A stretch of 64,000 nt of DNA from Mesorhizobium tianshanense (GCF_007830515.1 NZ_VLKT01000034.1:1-64000); one strand, 5' to 3'; counted from the first letter of the stretch, positions 51,802 through 61,168 are shown. Notes: generated by a model from the sequence alone, not told the origin. A program made the numbers and translations.

Positions 51802-52422
51802 TCAGATTCCTTCGCCCGTCTTGACCTTGCGGATTTCCATTCCCGTTGCCGGCGTGCGGCCGACCTGGGCTGATATCGACTGCCGCTTGACGCCCGGCTT
51901 GTGGCGCAGCGTCAGCACGATAGCGCCGATCATGGCGACCAGCAGCACAAGGCCTGCAATCTGGAAATAGTAGAGGTAGTCCGTATAGAGGATGTCGCCG
52001 AGCGCTGCCGTGTTCGAGCGCGCGACAAGGTCGGGAATGGGTTTCGAAACCGTCGCCGCCAGCTGCGGCGCGAACGTATAGCCGCCGAGCACGACGATCA
52101 GTTCAGCCGCCAGGATCAACCCGACCAGCGCGCCGATCGGCGCGTATTGCAGGGCGCCTTCCTTCATTTCGGCGAAATCGACGTCGAGCATCATGACGAC
52201 GAACAGGAACAGCACCATGACCGCGCCGACATAGACGACGAGCAGGATCATCGCCAGGAACTCGGCGCCGGTCAGCATGAACAGGCCGGCGGCGTTGAAG
52301 AAGGTCAGGATCAGGAACAGCACGGAATGCACGGGATTGCGCGCCGAAATGACCATGAACGCCGACGCCACCGCGATAAAGGCGAAGAGGTAGAAAAAGG
52401 CCGCCTCTAATCCATTCAGCAT
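51802..52422 (-). CDS. nuoJ: NADH-quinone oxidoreductase subunit J
   Basis: Start at ATG 52422 with GGGGGAA upstream (MLNGLEAAFFYLFAFIAVASAFMVISARNPVHSVLFLILTFFNAAGLFML). The 206-residue membrane subunit has five helices, including the conserved EFLAMILLVVYVGAVMVLFLFVVMML helix with the pi-bulge glycine/tyrosine. It links the quinone site to the proton pumps. A 233-bp gap with a repeat element separates it from nuoI. Confidence 0.95.
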   Translation of the reverse strand: MLNGLEAAFFYLFAFIAVASAFMVISARNPVHSVLFLILTFFNAAGLFMLTGAEFLAMILLVVYVGAVMVLFLFVVMMLDVDFAEMKEGALQYAPIGALVGLILAAELIVVLGGYTFAPQLAATVSKPIPDLVARSNTAALGDILYTDYLYYFQIAGLVLLVAMIGAIVLTLRHKPGVKRQSISAQVGRTPATGMEIRKVKTGEGI

Positions 52423-52510
52423 GGGTTCCCCCGGGTTTCCTGTCCAAACAGGACGTTCGTCCTGTTCGAGTTTTGCCACCGCCTCCGGTCGGCAAGTTTC
52501 GTGTTCCTAT

Positions 52511-52617
52511 CGCATGTTCCGATCGGGTTGAAAGACCCGATCGGAAGAAACATGCGACACTTTCAATTCCGGAGGATGATCTTGTCCGAAAAGTCTGCAA
52601 CTTTCGGGACCATCCTC
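52511..52617. repeat. Intergenic mosaic palindrome between nuoI and nuoJ
   Basis: First hairpin 52511-52557: CGCATGTT plus CCGATCGGGT pairs with ACCCGATCGG plus AACATGCG. Second hairpin 52572-52617: GAGGATG with CATCCTC around CCGAAAAG/CTTTCGG. The wording is that of the widespread rhizobial intergenic repeat. It sits inside the nuo operon and may act as an RNA stability or processing element. Confidence 0.75.
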
Positions 52618-52654
52618 TAGAACGAGGCCCCTCGCCCCGTCCATGCGTCAAATG

Positions 52655-53146
52655 TCAGCGGTACGGCGCATCCAGCGAGATGTTGCGCGCGAGTTCGCGC
52701 TCCCAGCGGTCGCCATTGGCCAGCAGCTTGTCCTTGTCGTAATAAAGTTCCTCGCGCGTCTCGGTCGCGAATTCGAAATTCGGCCCCTCGACGATGGCGT
52801 CGACCGGGCAGGCCTCCTGGCAGAAGCCGCAATAGATGCACTTCACCATGTCGATGTCGTAGCGCACGGTCCGGCGGGTGCCGTCATTGCGGCGCGGGCC
52901 GGCCTCGATGGTGATGGCCTGCGCCGGGCAGATCGCCTCGCACAATTTGCAGGCGATGCAGCGTTCCTCGCCGTTCGGATAGCGGCGCAACGCATGCTCG
53001 CCGCGGAAGCGCGGGCTGGTCGGCCCCTTCTCATGCGGATAGTTGATCGTCTCCTTCGGCGCGAAGAACTGGCGCATCGACAGGAAGAAGGCGCTGACGA
53101 AGTCTTGCAGGAGCAGCGATTTTGCGGCTTGGGATAGAGCGGACAT
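52655..53146 (-). CDS. nuoI: NADH-quinone oxidoreductase subunit I
   Basis: Start at ATG 53146 (MSALSQAAKSLLLQDFVSAFFLSMRQFF), sharing one base with the nuoH stop; the longer upstream frame is shadow. The 163-residue ferredoxin-like subunit has the two tetranuclear cluster motifs CIACKLCEAICPAQ and CIYCGFCQEACPVD that hold clusters N6a and N6b. It carries electrons in the hydrophilic arm toward NuoB. Confidence 0.96.
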   Translation of the reverse strand: MSALSQAAKSLLLQDFVSAFFLSMRQFFAPKETINYPHEKGPTSPRFRGEHALRRYPNGEERCIACKLCEAICPAQAITIEAGPRRNDGTRRTVRYDIDMVKCIYCGFCQEACPVDAIVEGPNFEFATETREELYYDKDKLLANGDRWERELARNISLDAPYR

Positions 53147-54189
53147 CACGCAAACCCCGTGATCTTGAGGAACGCGGCGACAATCACCACCATCGCCAGC
53201 GAGATCGGCAGGAACACCTTCCAGCCCAACCGCATCAGCTGGTCGTAGCGGTAGCGCGGCACGAAGGCCTTCACCATGGAAATCATGAAGAACACCAGGC
53301 AGACCTTGAGCACGAACCAGATCAGACCCGGCACCCAGGTGAAGGGAGCGAAGTCGAAGGGTGGCAGCCAGCCGCCGAGGAACAGGATGGTGGCCAGCGC
53401 GCACATCAGCACGATGGCGACATATTCGCCGAGGAAGAACAGCAGGAACGGCGTCGACGAATACTCGACCATATGGCCGGCGACGAGTTCCGATTCGGCC
53501 TCCACAAGGTCGAAAGGCGGCCGGTTCGTCTCGGCCAGCGCCGAGATGAAGAAGATGACGAACATCGGAAACAGCGACAGCCAATGCCAGTCGAGGAAGG
53601 TGTTGGGCAGGCCAACCCGCGTGCCCAGCCCATCCTGCTGCGACAGCACGATGTCGGACAGGTTGAGCGAGCCGACGCAAAGCAGCACGGTGACGATGAC
53701 GAAGCCGATCGAGACTTCGTAGGACACCATCTGTGCCGCCGAGCGCAGCGCGCCGAGGAACGGATATTTCGAGTTGGACGCCCAGCCGCCCATGATCACG
53801 CCATAGACCTCGAGCGAGGAGATTGCGAAGACGTAGAGGATGCCGACATTGATGTTGGCGATCGCCCAGCCGTCGCTGACCGGGATCACCGCCCAGGCCG
53901 AGATCGCCAGCACCGCCGACACCAGCGGCGCCAGGAGAAAAACGCCCTTGTTGGCGCCGGACGGGATCACCGGCTCCTTGAACACGAACTTCAGAAGGTC
54001 GGCGAAAGCCTGCAGCGTGCCCCATGGGCCGACGACGTTCGGGCCGCGGCGCAACTGCACCGCCGCCCAGATCTTGCGGTCGGCATACAGAATGTAGGCG
54101 ACGAAGATCAACAGCACGACGATCAGCACGACCGACTTCAACAGGATGATCAGCGCCGGCAGCACGTAGAAGGAGAAGAAGGTGTCCAT
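53146..54189 (-). CDS. nuoH: NADH-quinone oxidoreductase subunit H
   Basis: Start at ATG 54189 (MDTFFSFYVLPALIILLKSVVLIVVLLIFVAYILYADRKIWAAVQLRRGPN). The 347-residue membrane subunit forms the quinone chamber floor. Conserved are RRGPNVVGPWGTLQAFADLLKFVFKE and the acidic loop ALAETNRPPFDLVEAESELVAGHMVEY. The stop of nuoG lies 3 bp upstream. Confidence 0.96.
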   Translation of the reverse strand: MDTFFSFYVLPALIILLKSVVLIVVLLIFVAYILYADRKIWAAVQLRRGPNVVGPWGTLQAFADLLKFVFKEPVIPSGANKGVFLLAPLVSAVLAISAWAVIPVSDGWAIANINVGILYVFAISSLEVYGVIMGGWASNSKYPFLGALRSAAQMVSYEVSIGFVIVTVLLCVGSLNLSDIVLSQQDGLGTRVGLPNTFLDWHWLSLFPMFVIFFISALAETNRPPFDLVEAESELVAGHMVEYSSTPFLLFFLGEYVAIVLMCALATILFLGGWLPPFDFAPFTWVPGLIWFVLKVCLVFFMISMVKAFVPRYRYDQLMRLGWKVFLPISLAMVVIVAAFLKITGFA

Positions 54190-54191
54190 GC

Positions 54192-56273
54192 TTATTCCGC
54201 CGCCTGCCTGAAGCCGTTTTTCGCCAGCGCCGAGCATTCCGCCATCACGGCGGAAGCCCGCGCGATCGGGTTGGTCAGGTAGAAATCCTTGACCGGCGAG
54301 GTGAAGCTGCCCTTGTTCAGCCGCCCGCCGAGCTTCGCCACCTTGGCGACATCGTCGGCGTTGCCGGCTGCGACCTGGTCGATGCTGGCGAGATGCGGAA
54401 ATTCCGAATAGAGTTTTGCGCGAAGCTGCGGCAGCGAATCGAACGGCAGCTTGTTGCCCAGCACATCCGACAGCGCCCGCAGGATCGCCCAGTCCTCGCG
54501 CGCATCGCCCGGCGCGAAGCCGGCACGGTTGGTCTGCTGCACGCGGCCCTCGGTGTTGACGTAGGTGCCCGATTTTTCGGTATAGGCGGCGCCTGGCAGG
54601 ATGACGTTGGCGCGGTGCGCGCCCTGGTCGCCATGCGTGCCGATATAGACGACGAAGGCGCCCCCGGTCTTGGCCATGTCGATCTCGTCGGCGCCGAGCA
54701 GGAACAGCACGTCCATGTCGCCCAACATGCCGGCGACGTTCTTGCCGCCCTCGCCCGGCACGAAGCCGACATCGAGACCGCCGACACGCCCCGCCGCGGT
54801 GTGCAGCACGGCAAAGCCGTTCCAGTCGGACCGCGCGGCATTGACGGCGGTGGCAAGCTTGGCCGCCTGGCCAAGCACGGCCGCGCCGTCTGAACGTGCC
54901 AAGGCACCTTGGCCGACGATAATAAGCGGATGCGTCGCCTTCTTCAGCACCTGGAAGAACTTGCCATTGCCGTCGGCCAGATCTTTCAGCGATTCCGGTC
55001 CGGCGCCGAGCTGCTCATAGTCGTAGCGCGTGTCGCCGACATCGCCGATGACGCCGACCGGCAAATTGCCGACCCGCCACCGCTTGCGGATGCGGGCGTT
55101 GAGCAAGGAGGCCTCGAAGCGCGGATTGGCGCCGATGATCAACACCGCGTCGGCCTGCTCGATGCCCTCGATGGTGGGATTGAAGATATAGCTTGCCCGG
55201 CCGAGCGACGGATCGAGTGCCGCGCCATCCTGGCGGCAGTCGGTGTTCTTCGAGCCGAGCGAGGCCATCAGCAGCTTCAGCGCATAAATTTCCTCAACGG
55301 CGGCGAGATCGCCTGATATGGCGCCAATCTTTTCGGGCGATGTCTTCGACACCGCCTCCTTGATCGCGGAAAATGCCTCTGCCCAGCTTGCCGGCACCAG
55401 CCTGCCATCCTTGCGCACATAAGGGCGGTCGAGGCGCTGGGTGCGCAAGCCGTCCCAGATGAAGCGGGTCTTGTCGGAAATCCACTCCTCGTTCACCGCC
55501 TCGTTGGTACGCGGCAGGATGCGCATCACTTCGCGGCCTCTGGAATCGACACGGATCGCCGAGCCGACGGCATCCATCACATCGATGGATTCGGTCTTGG
55601 TCAGTTCCCACGGCCGCGCCTGGAAGGCGTAAGGCTTGGAGGTCAGCGCGCCGACCGGGCAAAGGTCGATGACGTTGCCCTGCAGCTCCGAGGTCATCGC
55701 GCTTTCGAGATAGGTGGTGATCTCGGCGTCCTCGCCTCGGCCGATCAGGCCGAGCTCGGATATGCCGGCGATTTCGGTGGTGAAACGGACGCAGCGCGTG
55801 CAATGGATGCAGCGGTTCATGATCGTCTTGACTAGAGGCCCGATATACTTGTCTTCGACCGCCCGCTTGTTCTCGTGATAGCGCGAGGAATCGACACCGA
55901 ACGCCATCGCCTGGTCCTGCAGGTCGCACTCGCCGCCCTGGTCGCAGATCGGGCAATCCAACGGATGGTTGATCAGCAGGAATTCCATCACGCCTTCCCT
56001 GGCCTTCTTGACCATCGGCGTGTTGGTGAAGATTTCCGGCGTTTCGCCGTTCGGGCCGGGGCGCAGATCGCGCACGCCCATGGCGCAGGACGCCTGCGGC
56101 TTGGGCGGCCCGCCCTTCACCTCGATCAGGCACATGCGGCAATTGCCGGCGATCGACAACCGCTCATGGAAGCAGAAGCGCGGCACTTCCGCGCCAGCGT
56201 CCTCGGCTGCCTGCAGCAGCGTGTAGTGGTCGGGTACAGTGATCTCTTTCCCGTCGACCTTGAGCTTTGCCAT
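54192..56273 (-). CDS. nuoG: NADH-quinone oxidoreductase subunit G
   Basis: The 693-residue iron-sulfur subunit has an N-terminal binuclear cluster domain (RFCFHERLSIAGNCRMCLIEV then ASCAMGV), the histidine/cysteine motif HPLDCPICDQGGECDLQD, the CIHCTRCVRF cluster motif and a molybdopterin oxidoreductase-like body without cofactor function. It passes electrons from NuoE/F to NuoI. Length is typical for alphaproteobacteria. Confidence 0.95.
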   Translation of the reverse strand: MAKLKVDGKEITVPDHYTLLQAAEDAGAEVPRFCFHERLSIAGNCRMCLIEVKGGPPKPQASCAMGVRDLRPGPNGETPEIFTNTPMVKKAREGVMEFLLINHPLDCPICDQGGECDLQDQAMAFGVDSSRYHENKRAVEDKYIGPLVKTIMNRCIHCTRCVRFTTEIAGISELGLIGRGEDAEITTYLESAMTSELQGNVIDLCPVGALTSKPYAFQARPWELTKTESIDVMDAVGSAIRVDSRGREVMRILPRTNEAVNEEWISDKTRFIWDGLRTQRLDRPYVRKDGRLVPASWAEAFSAIKEAVSKTSPEKIGAISGDLAAVEEIYALKLLMASLGSKNTDCRQDGAALDPSLGRASYIFNPTIEGIEQADAVLIIGANPRFEASLLNARIRKRWRVGNLPVGVIGDVGDTRYDYEQLGAGPESLKDLADGNGKFFQVLKKATHPLIIVGQGALARSDGAAVLGQAAKLATAVNAARSDWNGFAVLHTAAGRVGGLDVGFVPGEGGKNVAGMLGDMDVLFLLGADEIDMAKTGGAFVVYIGTHGDQGAHRANVILPGAAYTEKSGTYVNTEGRVQQTNRAGFAPGDAREDWAILRALSDVLGNKLPFDSLPQLRAKLYSEFPHLASIDQVAAGNADDVAKVAKLGGRLNKGSFTSPVKDFYLTNPIARASAVMAECSALAKNGFRQAAE

Positions 56274-56347
56274 GTCGTCTCAAACCCCTGCGGACGCTCC
56301 GCAATCTTTCTTTCCAGGTGCGGCCGAAACCGCGCCCGGCATTGAAT

Positions 56348-57037
56348 TCAATGTTTGGCCCTGGCCAACGCCGCCGCCTGGCCAAGCCAGTCGTCGCGAT
56401 CGATGCGGCCCTTGAACGACAGATAATCGTCGACCCAGGCGATCTCTTCCGGCGTCCATGCCGCGATCTGGCCGAACGTCCAGATGCCCAAGCCGTTCAG
56501 CACCTTTTCCAGCTTCGGCCCGATGCCCGATATCGCCTTGAGGTCGGCCGGCTTTGCCGGACGGTCCATGGCCTTGGGCTGCTTGAAATCCTCGGGCATC
56601 AACCCGGCGGGTGCGGCATCCACATCCGCCACGTTACGTGCATCATCCATGCTGTTCGCCGCTATGTCATTCACGTCCCTGGCGAAGGACTGCGCCTCGG
56701 CGATCAAGGTTTTCGCCGCCGCGCGCGCCTTGGTCGAGGAGCTCGTTCCTGTTTCCGAAAAGCGTTCGGTCCTGGTCTCGAAATCGTCGACGATCGGCTG
56801 GAAAAGCCGCTGCGAAGCCTCGGCGGCGCCCGAGAGCGCACCCATCCACACGCCAAAGGCGTGGTTGGCAAGCCCGATGCCAAGCGCCGACATCGCTGCC
56901 GCACCCGCGACAGGGTGCGCCAAGAGATTGACGGCGCTCGCCATCTCCTTCGGCATCATCCTGGTCAGATCCTGGTTCATCTTCTCGAACGGGTCCAAAT
57001 CTGGCATCAAATGATCGGGTCTCGAATACAGCGACAT
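56348..57037 (-). CDS. Helix-hairpin-helix protein inserted in the nuo operon
   Basis: Start at ATG 57037 (MSLYSRPDHLMPDLDPFEKMNQDL). The 229-residue protein has a phasin-like helical N-terminal half (AVNLLAHPVAGAAAMSALGIGLANHAFGVWMGALSGA and a charged helix) and a C-terminal helix-hairpin-helix domain, LKAISGIGPKLEKVLNGLGIWTFGQIAAWTPEEIAWVDDYLSFKGRIDRDDWLGQA. The same domain ends the NuoE protein encoded two genes upstream. It lies between nuoF and nuoG and is not a standard complex I subunit. It could be a rhizobial accessory or assembly factor; this is inferred from location and shared domain only. Confidence 0.75.
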   Translation of the reverse strand: MSLYSRPDHLMPDLDPFEKMNQDLTRMMPKEMASAVNLLAHPVAGAAAMSALGIGLANHAFGVWMGALSGAAEASQRLFQPIVDDFETRTERFSETGTSSSTKARAAAKTLIAEAQSFARDVNDIAANSMDDARNVADVDAAPAGLMPEDFKQPKAMDRPAKPADLKAISGIGPKLEKVLNGLGIWTFGQIAAWTPEEIAWVDDYLSFKGRIDRDDWLGQAAALARAKH

Positions 57038-57140
57038 AGGTGGTCTCCTGGTCGATTCTTCCGTTTGCCCCGAGCCTGTTTCCTCAAATCGGGCCTTTTG
57101 CCCGTATTCCAAATCGGGCGTCAGCCCGTATTTCGAATTC

Positions 57141-58445
57141 TTACTCCGCCGCCGCCATCACCGGCTCTGCCCGGTGCGCGTTGCGCGAAAACTCGTCGAT
57201 GCGCCGCTCCACCTCGCCGCGGAAATGCCGCATGAGGCCCTGGATCGGCCACGCCGCCGCATCGCCCAGCGCGCAGATCGTGTGGCCTTCGACCTGTTTG
57301 GTCACGTCGAGCAGCATGTCGATCTCGCGCTTCTGCGCTTCGCCGCGCACCAGCCGCTCCATCACCCGCCACATCCAGCCGGTGCCTTCGCGGCACGGCG
57401 TGCACTGGCCGCAGCTCTCGTGCTTGTAGAAGTAGGAAAGCCGCGCGATCGCCTTCACGATATCGGTCGACTTGTCCATGACGATGACAGCCGCCGTGCC
57501 GAGGCCCGATTTCAGGTCACGCAACGCATCGAAATCCATCGGCGCGTCGATAATCTGCTCCGCCGGCACCAGCGGCACCGAAGCGCCGCCCGGAATGACC
57601 GCCAGGAGATTGTCCCAGCCGCCGCGAATGCCGCCGCAATGCGTCTCGATCAGCTCGCGGAACGGGATCGACATCGCCTCTTCGACGGTGCACGGATTGT
57701 TAACGTGGCCGGAGATGCAGAACAGCTTGGTGCCGACATTGTTGGGCCGGCCGAAGGACGAGAACCAGGCCGCGCCGCGGCGCAGGATGGTCGGCGCCAC
57801 GGCGATCGACTCGACATTGTTGACCGTCGTCGGGCAGCCATAGAGGCCGACATTAGCCGGGAATGGCGGCTTCAGCCGCGGCTGGCCCTTCTTGCCCTCG
57901 AGGCTTTCGAGCAGCGCCGTTTCCTCGCCGCAGATATAGGCGCCGGCGCCGTGATGCATGTAGATGTCGAAATCGTAGCCGGAGGTGTTGTTCTTGCCGA
58001 TCAGCTTGGCCTCATAGGCCTCGTCGATGGCGCGCTGCAGCGCCTCGCGCTCACGGATGAACTCGCCGCGCACGTAGATGTAGGCGGCAACCGCCCCCAT
58101 GGCGAAGCCGGCGATCAGGCAGCCTTCAACCAGCGTATGCGGGTCATGGCGCAATATGTCGCGATCCTTGCAGGTGCCGGGCTCGGATTCGTCGGCATTG
58201 ACGACGAGATAGCTCGGCCGGCCGTCGCTCTGCTTGGGCATGAACGACCATTTCAGCCCGGTCGGGAAGCCGGCGCCGCCGCGTCCGCGCAAGCCTGATG
58301 CCTTCATCTCGTTGACGATCCAATCGCGCCCCTTGGCGATGATGCCTGGCGTATTGTCCCAGGCGCCGCGCGCCATCGCGCCGGCCAGCGACTTGTCGAA
58401 GCGGCCGTAGATGTTGTTGAAGATGCGGTCTCTGTCCTGAAGCAT
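57141..58445 (-). CDS. nuoF: NADH-quinone oxidoreductase subunit F
   Basis: Start at ATG 58445 (MLQDRDRIFNNIYGRFDKSLAGAMARG); upstream open frame is shadow. The 434-residue subunit binds NADH and FMN, with the glycine-rich GLRGRGGAGFPTGLKWSFMP and the ALLESLEGKKGQPRLKPPFPA segment. It holds cluster N3 through ESCGQCTPCREG plus the later cysteine in GHTICALGD. It is the entry point of electrons into complex I. Confidence 0.96.
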   Translation of the reverse strand: MLQDRDRIFNNIYGRFDKSLAGAMARGAWDNTPGIIAKGRDWIVNEMKASGLRGRGGAGFPTGLKWSFMPKQSDGRPSYLVVNADESEPGTCKDRDILRHDPHTLVEGCLIAGFAMGAVAAYIYVRGEFIREREALQRAIDEAYEAKLIGKNNTSGYDFDIYMHHGAGAYICGEETALLESLEGKKGQPRLKPPFPANVGLYGCPTTVNNVESIAVAPTILRRGAAWFSSFGRPNNVGTKLFCISGHVNNPCTVEEAMSIPFRELIETHCGGIRGGWDNLLAVIPGGASVPLVPAEQIIDAPMDFDALRDLKSGLGTAAVIVMDKSTDIVKAIARLSYFYKHESCGQCTPCREGTGWMWRVMERLVRGEAQKREIDMLLDVTKQVEGHTICALGDAAAWPIQGLMRHFRGEVERRIDEFSRNAHRAEPVMAAAE

Positions 58446-58455
58446 TGTTCGTTCC

Positions 58456-59775
58456 TCAGACCGGCTTCTTGCCGAAGACGCGGATATATTCGGCGACCCC
58501 GCCCTTGGCGAGCGCCTTGGCCTGCTTGACCCAGTCTTCGCGCTCGATGCGGCCGTGGAAGCTGAGATAGCCATCCACCCAGTCGCGCTCGGCCTTCTTC
58601 CAGGACGCGACCTGCGTGTAAGTGAAGATGCCCAGCGAATGCAGAATGCCTTCGATCTTCGGGCCGACGCCCGAGATCAGCTTGAGGTCGTCGACCAGCG
58701 ATGGCTTTGCGATGCCGGCCGGGCGGTTCTTGTCCTCGAGCGAGGGCTTGCCCGTCTTGGCACTGGTCGTCTTGGCATTGGTCGTCTTGGCGGCCGCGCC
58801 GAGCTGCGCGCCCTTGGCTTCCGGCGCCTTGAAAGCAGCCGCTGGCTCAGCCTTGGTCTTGGGACCGCTGCGCTGTTTAGAGACCTTTTCGACCTCCGGC
58901 GCGGCCTTGTTGGCGTTGGCCGCCGAATGCCGCGGCGCGGCGACGCTCGCCGCCTTCTCCGCGGCCGGCGCCACCTTGACCGGCGAAGGCGACTTCAGCG
59001 CCGGGCTGGTTTCGGGCGCATCGGTCTTCGGCTTGCTGGCTTTCGACGGTGCAACGGGGGCAGCCGGTGCCTGCGCAACCGTAGCGACTATGGCCTCCGG
59101 CGCTGCCTGGGCGGCTTTCGCTGCCGCCTTGGCTCCCCTGTCGCGAGTCGTCTTCAAAATTGCCTTTTCGCTCTTCAGCGTCGTCAGACCGGTAATCGGC
59201 TCGGACGTGATGCGGCCATTCTGCGGCCCCGGCATCACCGAGGCGCCCTTGCCGGCATCATAGAGGTCGATGATCTCGGCGAGCCGCTCCGGCGTCAGGT
59301 CCTCGAACGTGTCCTTGAAAATCATCACCATCGGCGCGTTGACGCAGGCGCCGAGGCATTCGACCTCTTCCCACGACAGCGTGCCCTTGTCGTTGGTGTG
59401 GAACTGGTCGTGATGGATTTTCGAGCGGCAGACATCCATCAGCGCTTCCGAGCCGCGCAGCATGCAGGGCGTGGTGCCGCAGACCTGGATATGCGCGCGG
59501 GTGCCGACCGGATTGAGCTGGTACTGCGTGTAGAAGGTCGCGACTTCGAGCCCTCTGATGTAGGGCATGCCGAGCATGTCGGAGATCGTCTCGATCGCCG
59601 CCTTGGTCACCCAGCCTTCCTGCTCCTGCGCCAGCATCAGCAAGGGGATGATCGCCGACTGCTCGCGGCCCTTCGGATACTTCTTGATCCATTGCTTCGC
59701 CGCTGCCGCATTCGCCCGGTTGAAGGCGAAGGCGGCTGGCTGGAGGCTGGCTTCTGCGAGACGGCGGACTGACAT
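58456..59775 (-). CDS. nuoE: NADH-quinone oxidoreductase subunit E with long C-terminal extension
   Basis: Residues 1-200 are a normal NuoE (thioredoxin-like, binuclear cluster N1a cysteines in CGTTPCMLRG and VECLGACVNAPMV). The chain then continues with about 150 residues rich in alanine, lysine and proline, and ends in a helix-hairpin-helix domain (LKLISGVGPKIEGILHSLGIFTYTQVASWKKAERDWVDGYLSFHGRIEREDWVKQAKALA). At 439 residues it is more than twice the usual length. The final domain closely resembles that of the separate protein at 56348-57037. Such extensions are known in rhizobial NuoE but their role is not. Its start directly abuts the nuoD stop. Confidence 0.94.
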   Translation of the reverse strand: MSVRRLAEASLQPAAFAFNRANAAAAKQWIKKYPKGREQSAIIPLLMLAQEQEGWVTKAAIETISDMLGMPYIRGLEVATFYTQYQLNPVGTRAHIQVCGTTPCMLRGSEALMDVCRSKIHHDQFHTNDKGTLSWEEVECLGACVNAPMVMIFKDTFEDLTPERLAEIIDLYDAGKGASVMPGPQNGRITSEPITGLTTLKSEKAILKTTRDRGAKAAAKAAQAAPEAIVATVAQAPAAPVAPSKASKPKTDAPETSPALKSPSPVKVAPAAEKAASVAAPRHSAANANKAAPEVEKVSKQRSGPKTKAEPAAAFKAPEAKGAQLGAAAKTTNAKTTSAKTGKPSLEDKNRPAGIAKPSLVDDLKLISGVGPKIEGILHSLGIFTYTQVASWKKAERDWVDGYLSFHGRIEREDWVKQAKALAKGGVAEYIRVFGKKPV

Positions 59776-60966
59776 TTAGCGATCGACCTCACCAAACACG
59801 ATGTCGAGGGAGCCAAGCACGGCGGTGACGTCGGCCAGCATGTGGCCCCGACACAGGAAATCCATGGCCTGGAGATGCGCGAAGCCGGGCGCGCGCAGCT
59901 TGCAGCGGTAGGGCTTGTTGGTGCCGTCCGAGACCAGATAGACGCCGAACTCACCCTTCGGCGCTTCGACCGCCGCATAGACCTCGCCCGCCGGCACGCG
60001 GTAGCCTTCGGTGTAGAGCTTGAAATGATGGATCAGCGCTTCCATCGAGCGCTTCATTGCCTGGCGTTTTGGCGGCACAACCTTGCCGTCGAGGTTCGAC
60101 ACCGGCCCGCTGCCTTCCTTGCCGAGCAGCACGTCGACGCACTGGCGCATGATCTTGGCCGACTGGCGCATCTCTTCCATGCGCACGAGGTAACGATCGT
60201 AGCAATCGCCGTTCTTGCCGACCGGAATGTCGAAATCCATCTCGGCATAGCATTCATAGGGCTGCGACTTGCGCAGGTCCCAGGCGACGCCCGAACCACG
60301 CACCATGACGCCCGAAAAGCCCCAGGCCCAGGCGTCGGCCAGCGACACCGTGCCGATATCGACATTGCGCTGCTTGAAGATACGGTTTCCGGTGAGCAGT
60401 GCGTCGAGGTCGTCGAGCGATTTCAGGAACGGATCGATCCACTTGCCGATATCCTCGACCAGCTTCTGCGGCAGGTCCTGATGGACGCCGCCGGGCCGGA
60501 AATAGGCCGCATGCATGCGCGAGCCGCTGGCCCGTTCATAGAACACCATCAGCTTTTCGCGCTCGACGAAGCCCCAGAGAGGCGGCGTCAGCGCGCCGAC
60601 ATCCATCGCCTGCGTCGTCACATTGAGGATGTGCGACATGATGCGGCCCATCTCGCTGTACAGCACGCGGATGAGCTGGCCGCGCTTCGGCACCTCTATG
60701 CCGAGCAGCCGCTCTGCGGCCAGCGCGAAGGCATGCTCCTGGTTCATCGGCGCGCAATAGTCGAGCCGATCGAGATAAGGCACGGCCTGCAGATAGGTTT
60801 TGGCTTCGATCAGCTTTTCCGTGCCGCGATGCAACAGCCCGATATGCGGATCGACGCGATCGACGACCTCGCCATCGAGCTCCAGCACGAGGCGCAAAAC
60901 GCCATGCGCCGCCGGATGTTGCGGGCCGAAATTGATGTTGAAGTTGCGAACGGAGGTTTCAGCCAC
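59776..60966 (-). CDS. nuoD: NADH-quinone oxidoreductase subunit D
   Basis: The 396-residue 49-kDa-type subunit starts MAETSVRNFNINFGPQHPAAHGVLRLVLELDGE, the conserved quinone-pocket segment with its histidine. Further conserved are IGLLHRGTEKLIE, MNQEHAFALAAERLLGIEVP and the C-terminal DIVFGEVDR. Together with NuoB it forms the quinone-reduction site. It is separate from nuoC, not fused as in E. coli. Confidence 0.96.
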   Translation of the reverse strand: MAETSVRNFNINFGPQHPAAHGVLRLVLELDGEVVDRVDPHIGLLHRGTEKLIEAKTYLQAVPYLDRLDYCAPMNQEHAFALAAERLLGIEVPKRGQLIRVLYSEMGRIMSHILNVTTQAMDVGALTPPLWGFVEREKLMVFYERASGSRMHAAYFRPGGVHQDLPQKLVEDIGKWIDPFLKSLDDLDALLTGNRIFKQRNVDIGTVSLADAWAWGFSGVMVRGSGVAWDLRKSQPYECYAEMDFDIPVGKNGDCYDRYLVRMEEMRQSAKIMRQCVDVLLGKEGSGPVSNLDGKVVPPKRQAMKRSMEALIHHFKLYTEGYRVPAGEVYAAVEAPKGEFGVYLVSDGTNKPYRCKLRAPGFAHLQAMDFLCRGHMLADVTAVLGSLDIVFGEVDR

Positions 60967-60969
60967 GGC

Positions 60970-61158
60970 TTATGCGTCTCCAGGCCATTTCTTGAAGGCC
61001 AAAACCCACAAAAGAACGAAATTCAGAAGCGGCACAACCATCAGGATACTTAGCGCGGACGGCCAACCAGCCCTCGGAAAGATCCGCCAGTACGGCACGA
61101 TCAGTAATGCGCAAAAAATCAATAAGATAAGCCAATGAAAAACCGAGAAGCTGCCCAT
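60970..61158 (-). CDS. Small membrane protein inserted between nuoC and nuoD
   Basis: The 62-residue protein has two hydrophobic helices (FHWLILLIFCALLIVPYW; WPSALSILMVVPLLNFVLLWVLAF) joined by RIFPRAG. It lies 3 bp before nuoD and 10 bp after nuoC and is not one of the fourteen standard subunits. It may be an accessory or unrelated small membrane protein carried along in the operon. No family assignment is made. Confidence 0.7.
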   Translation of the reverse strand: MGSFSVFHWLILLIFCALLIVPYWRIFPRAGWPSALSILMVVPLLNFVLLWVLAFKKWPGDA

Positions 61159-61168
61159 CTGTTCCCCC

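Noticed and set aside
52655..54025. Long frame that would fuse NuoI to an upstream segment
   Set aside because: The upstream segment is nuoH in another frame. The ATG at 53146 gives a standard NuoI.
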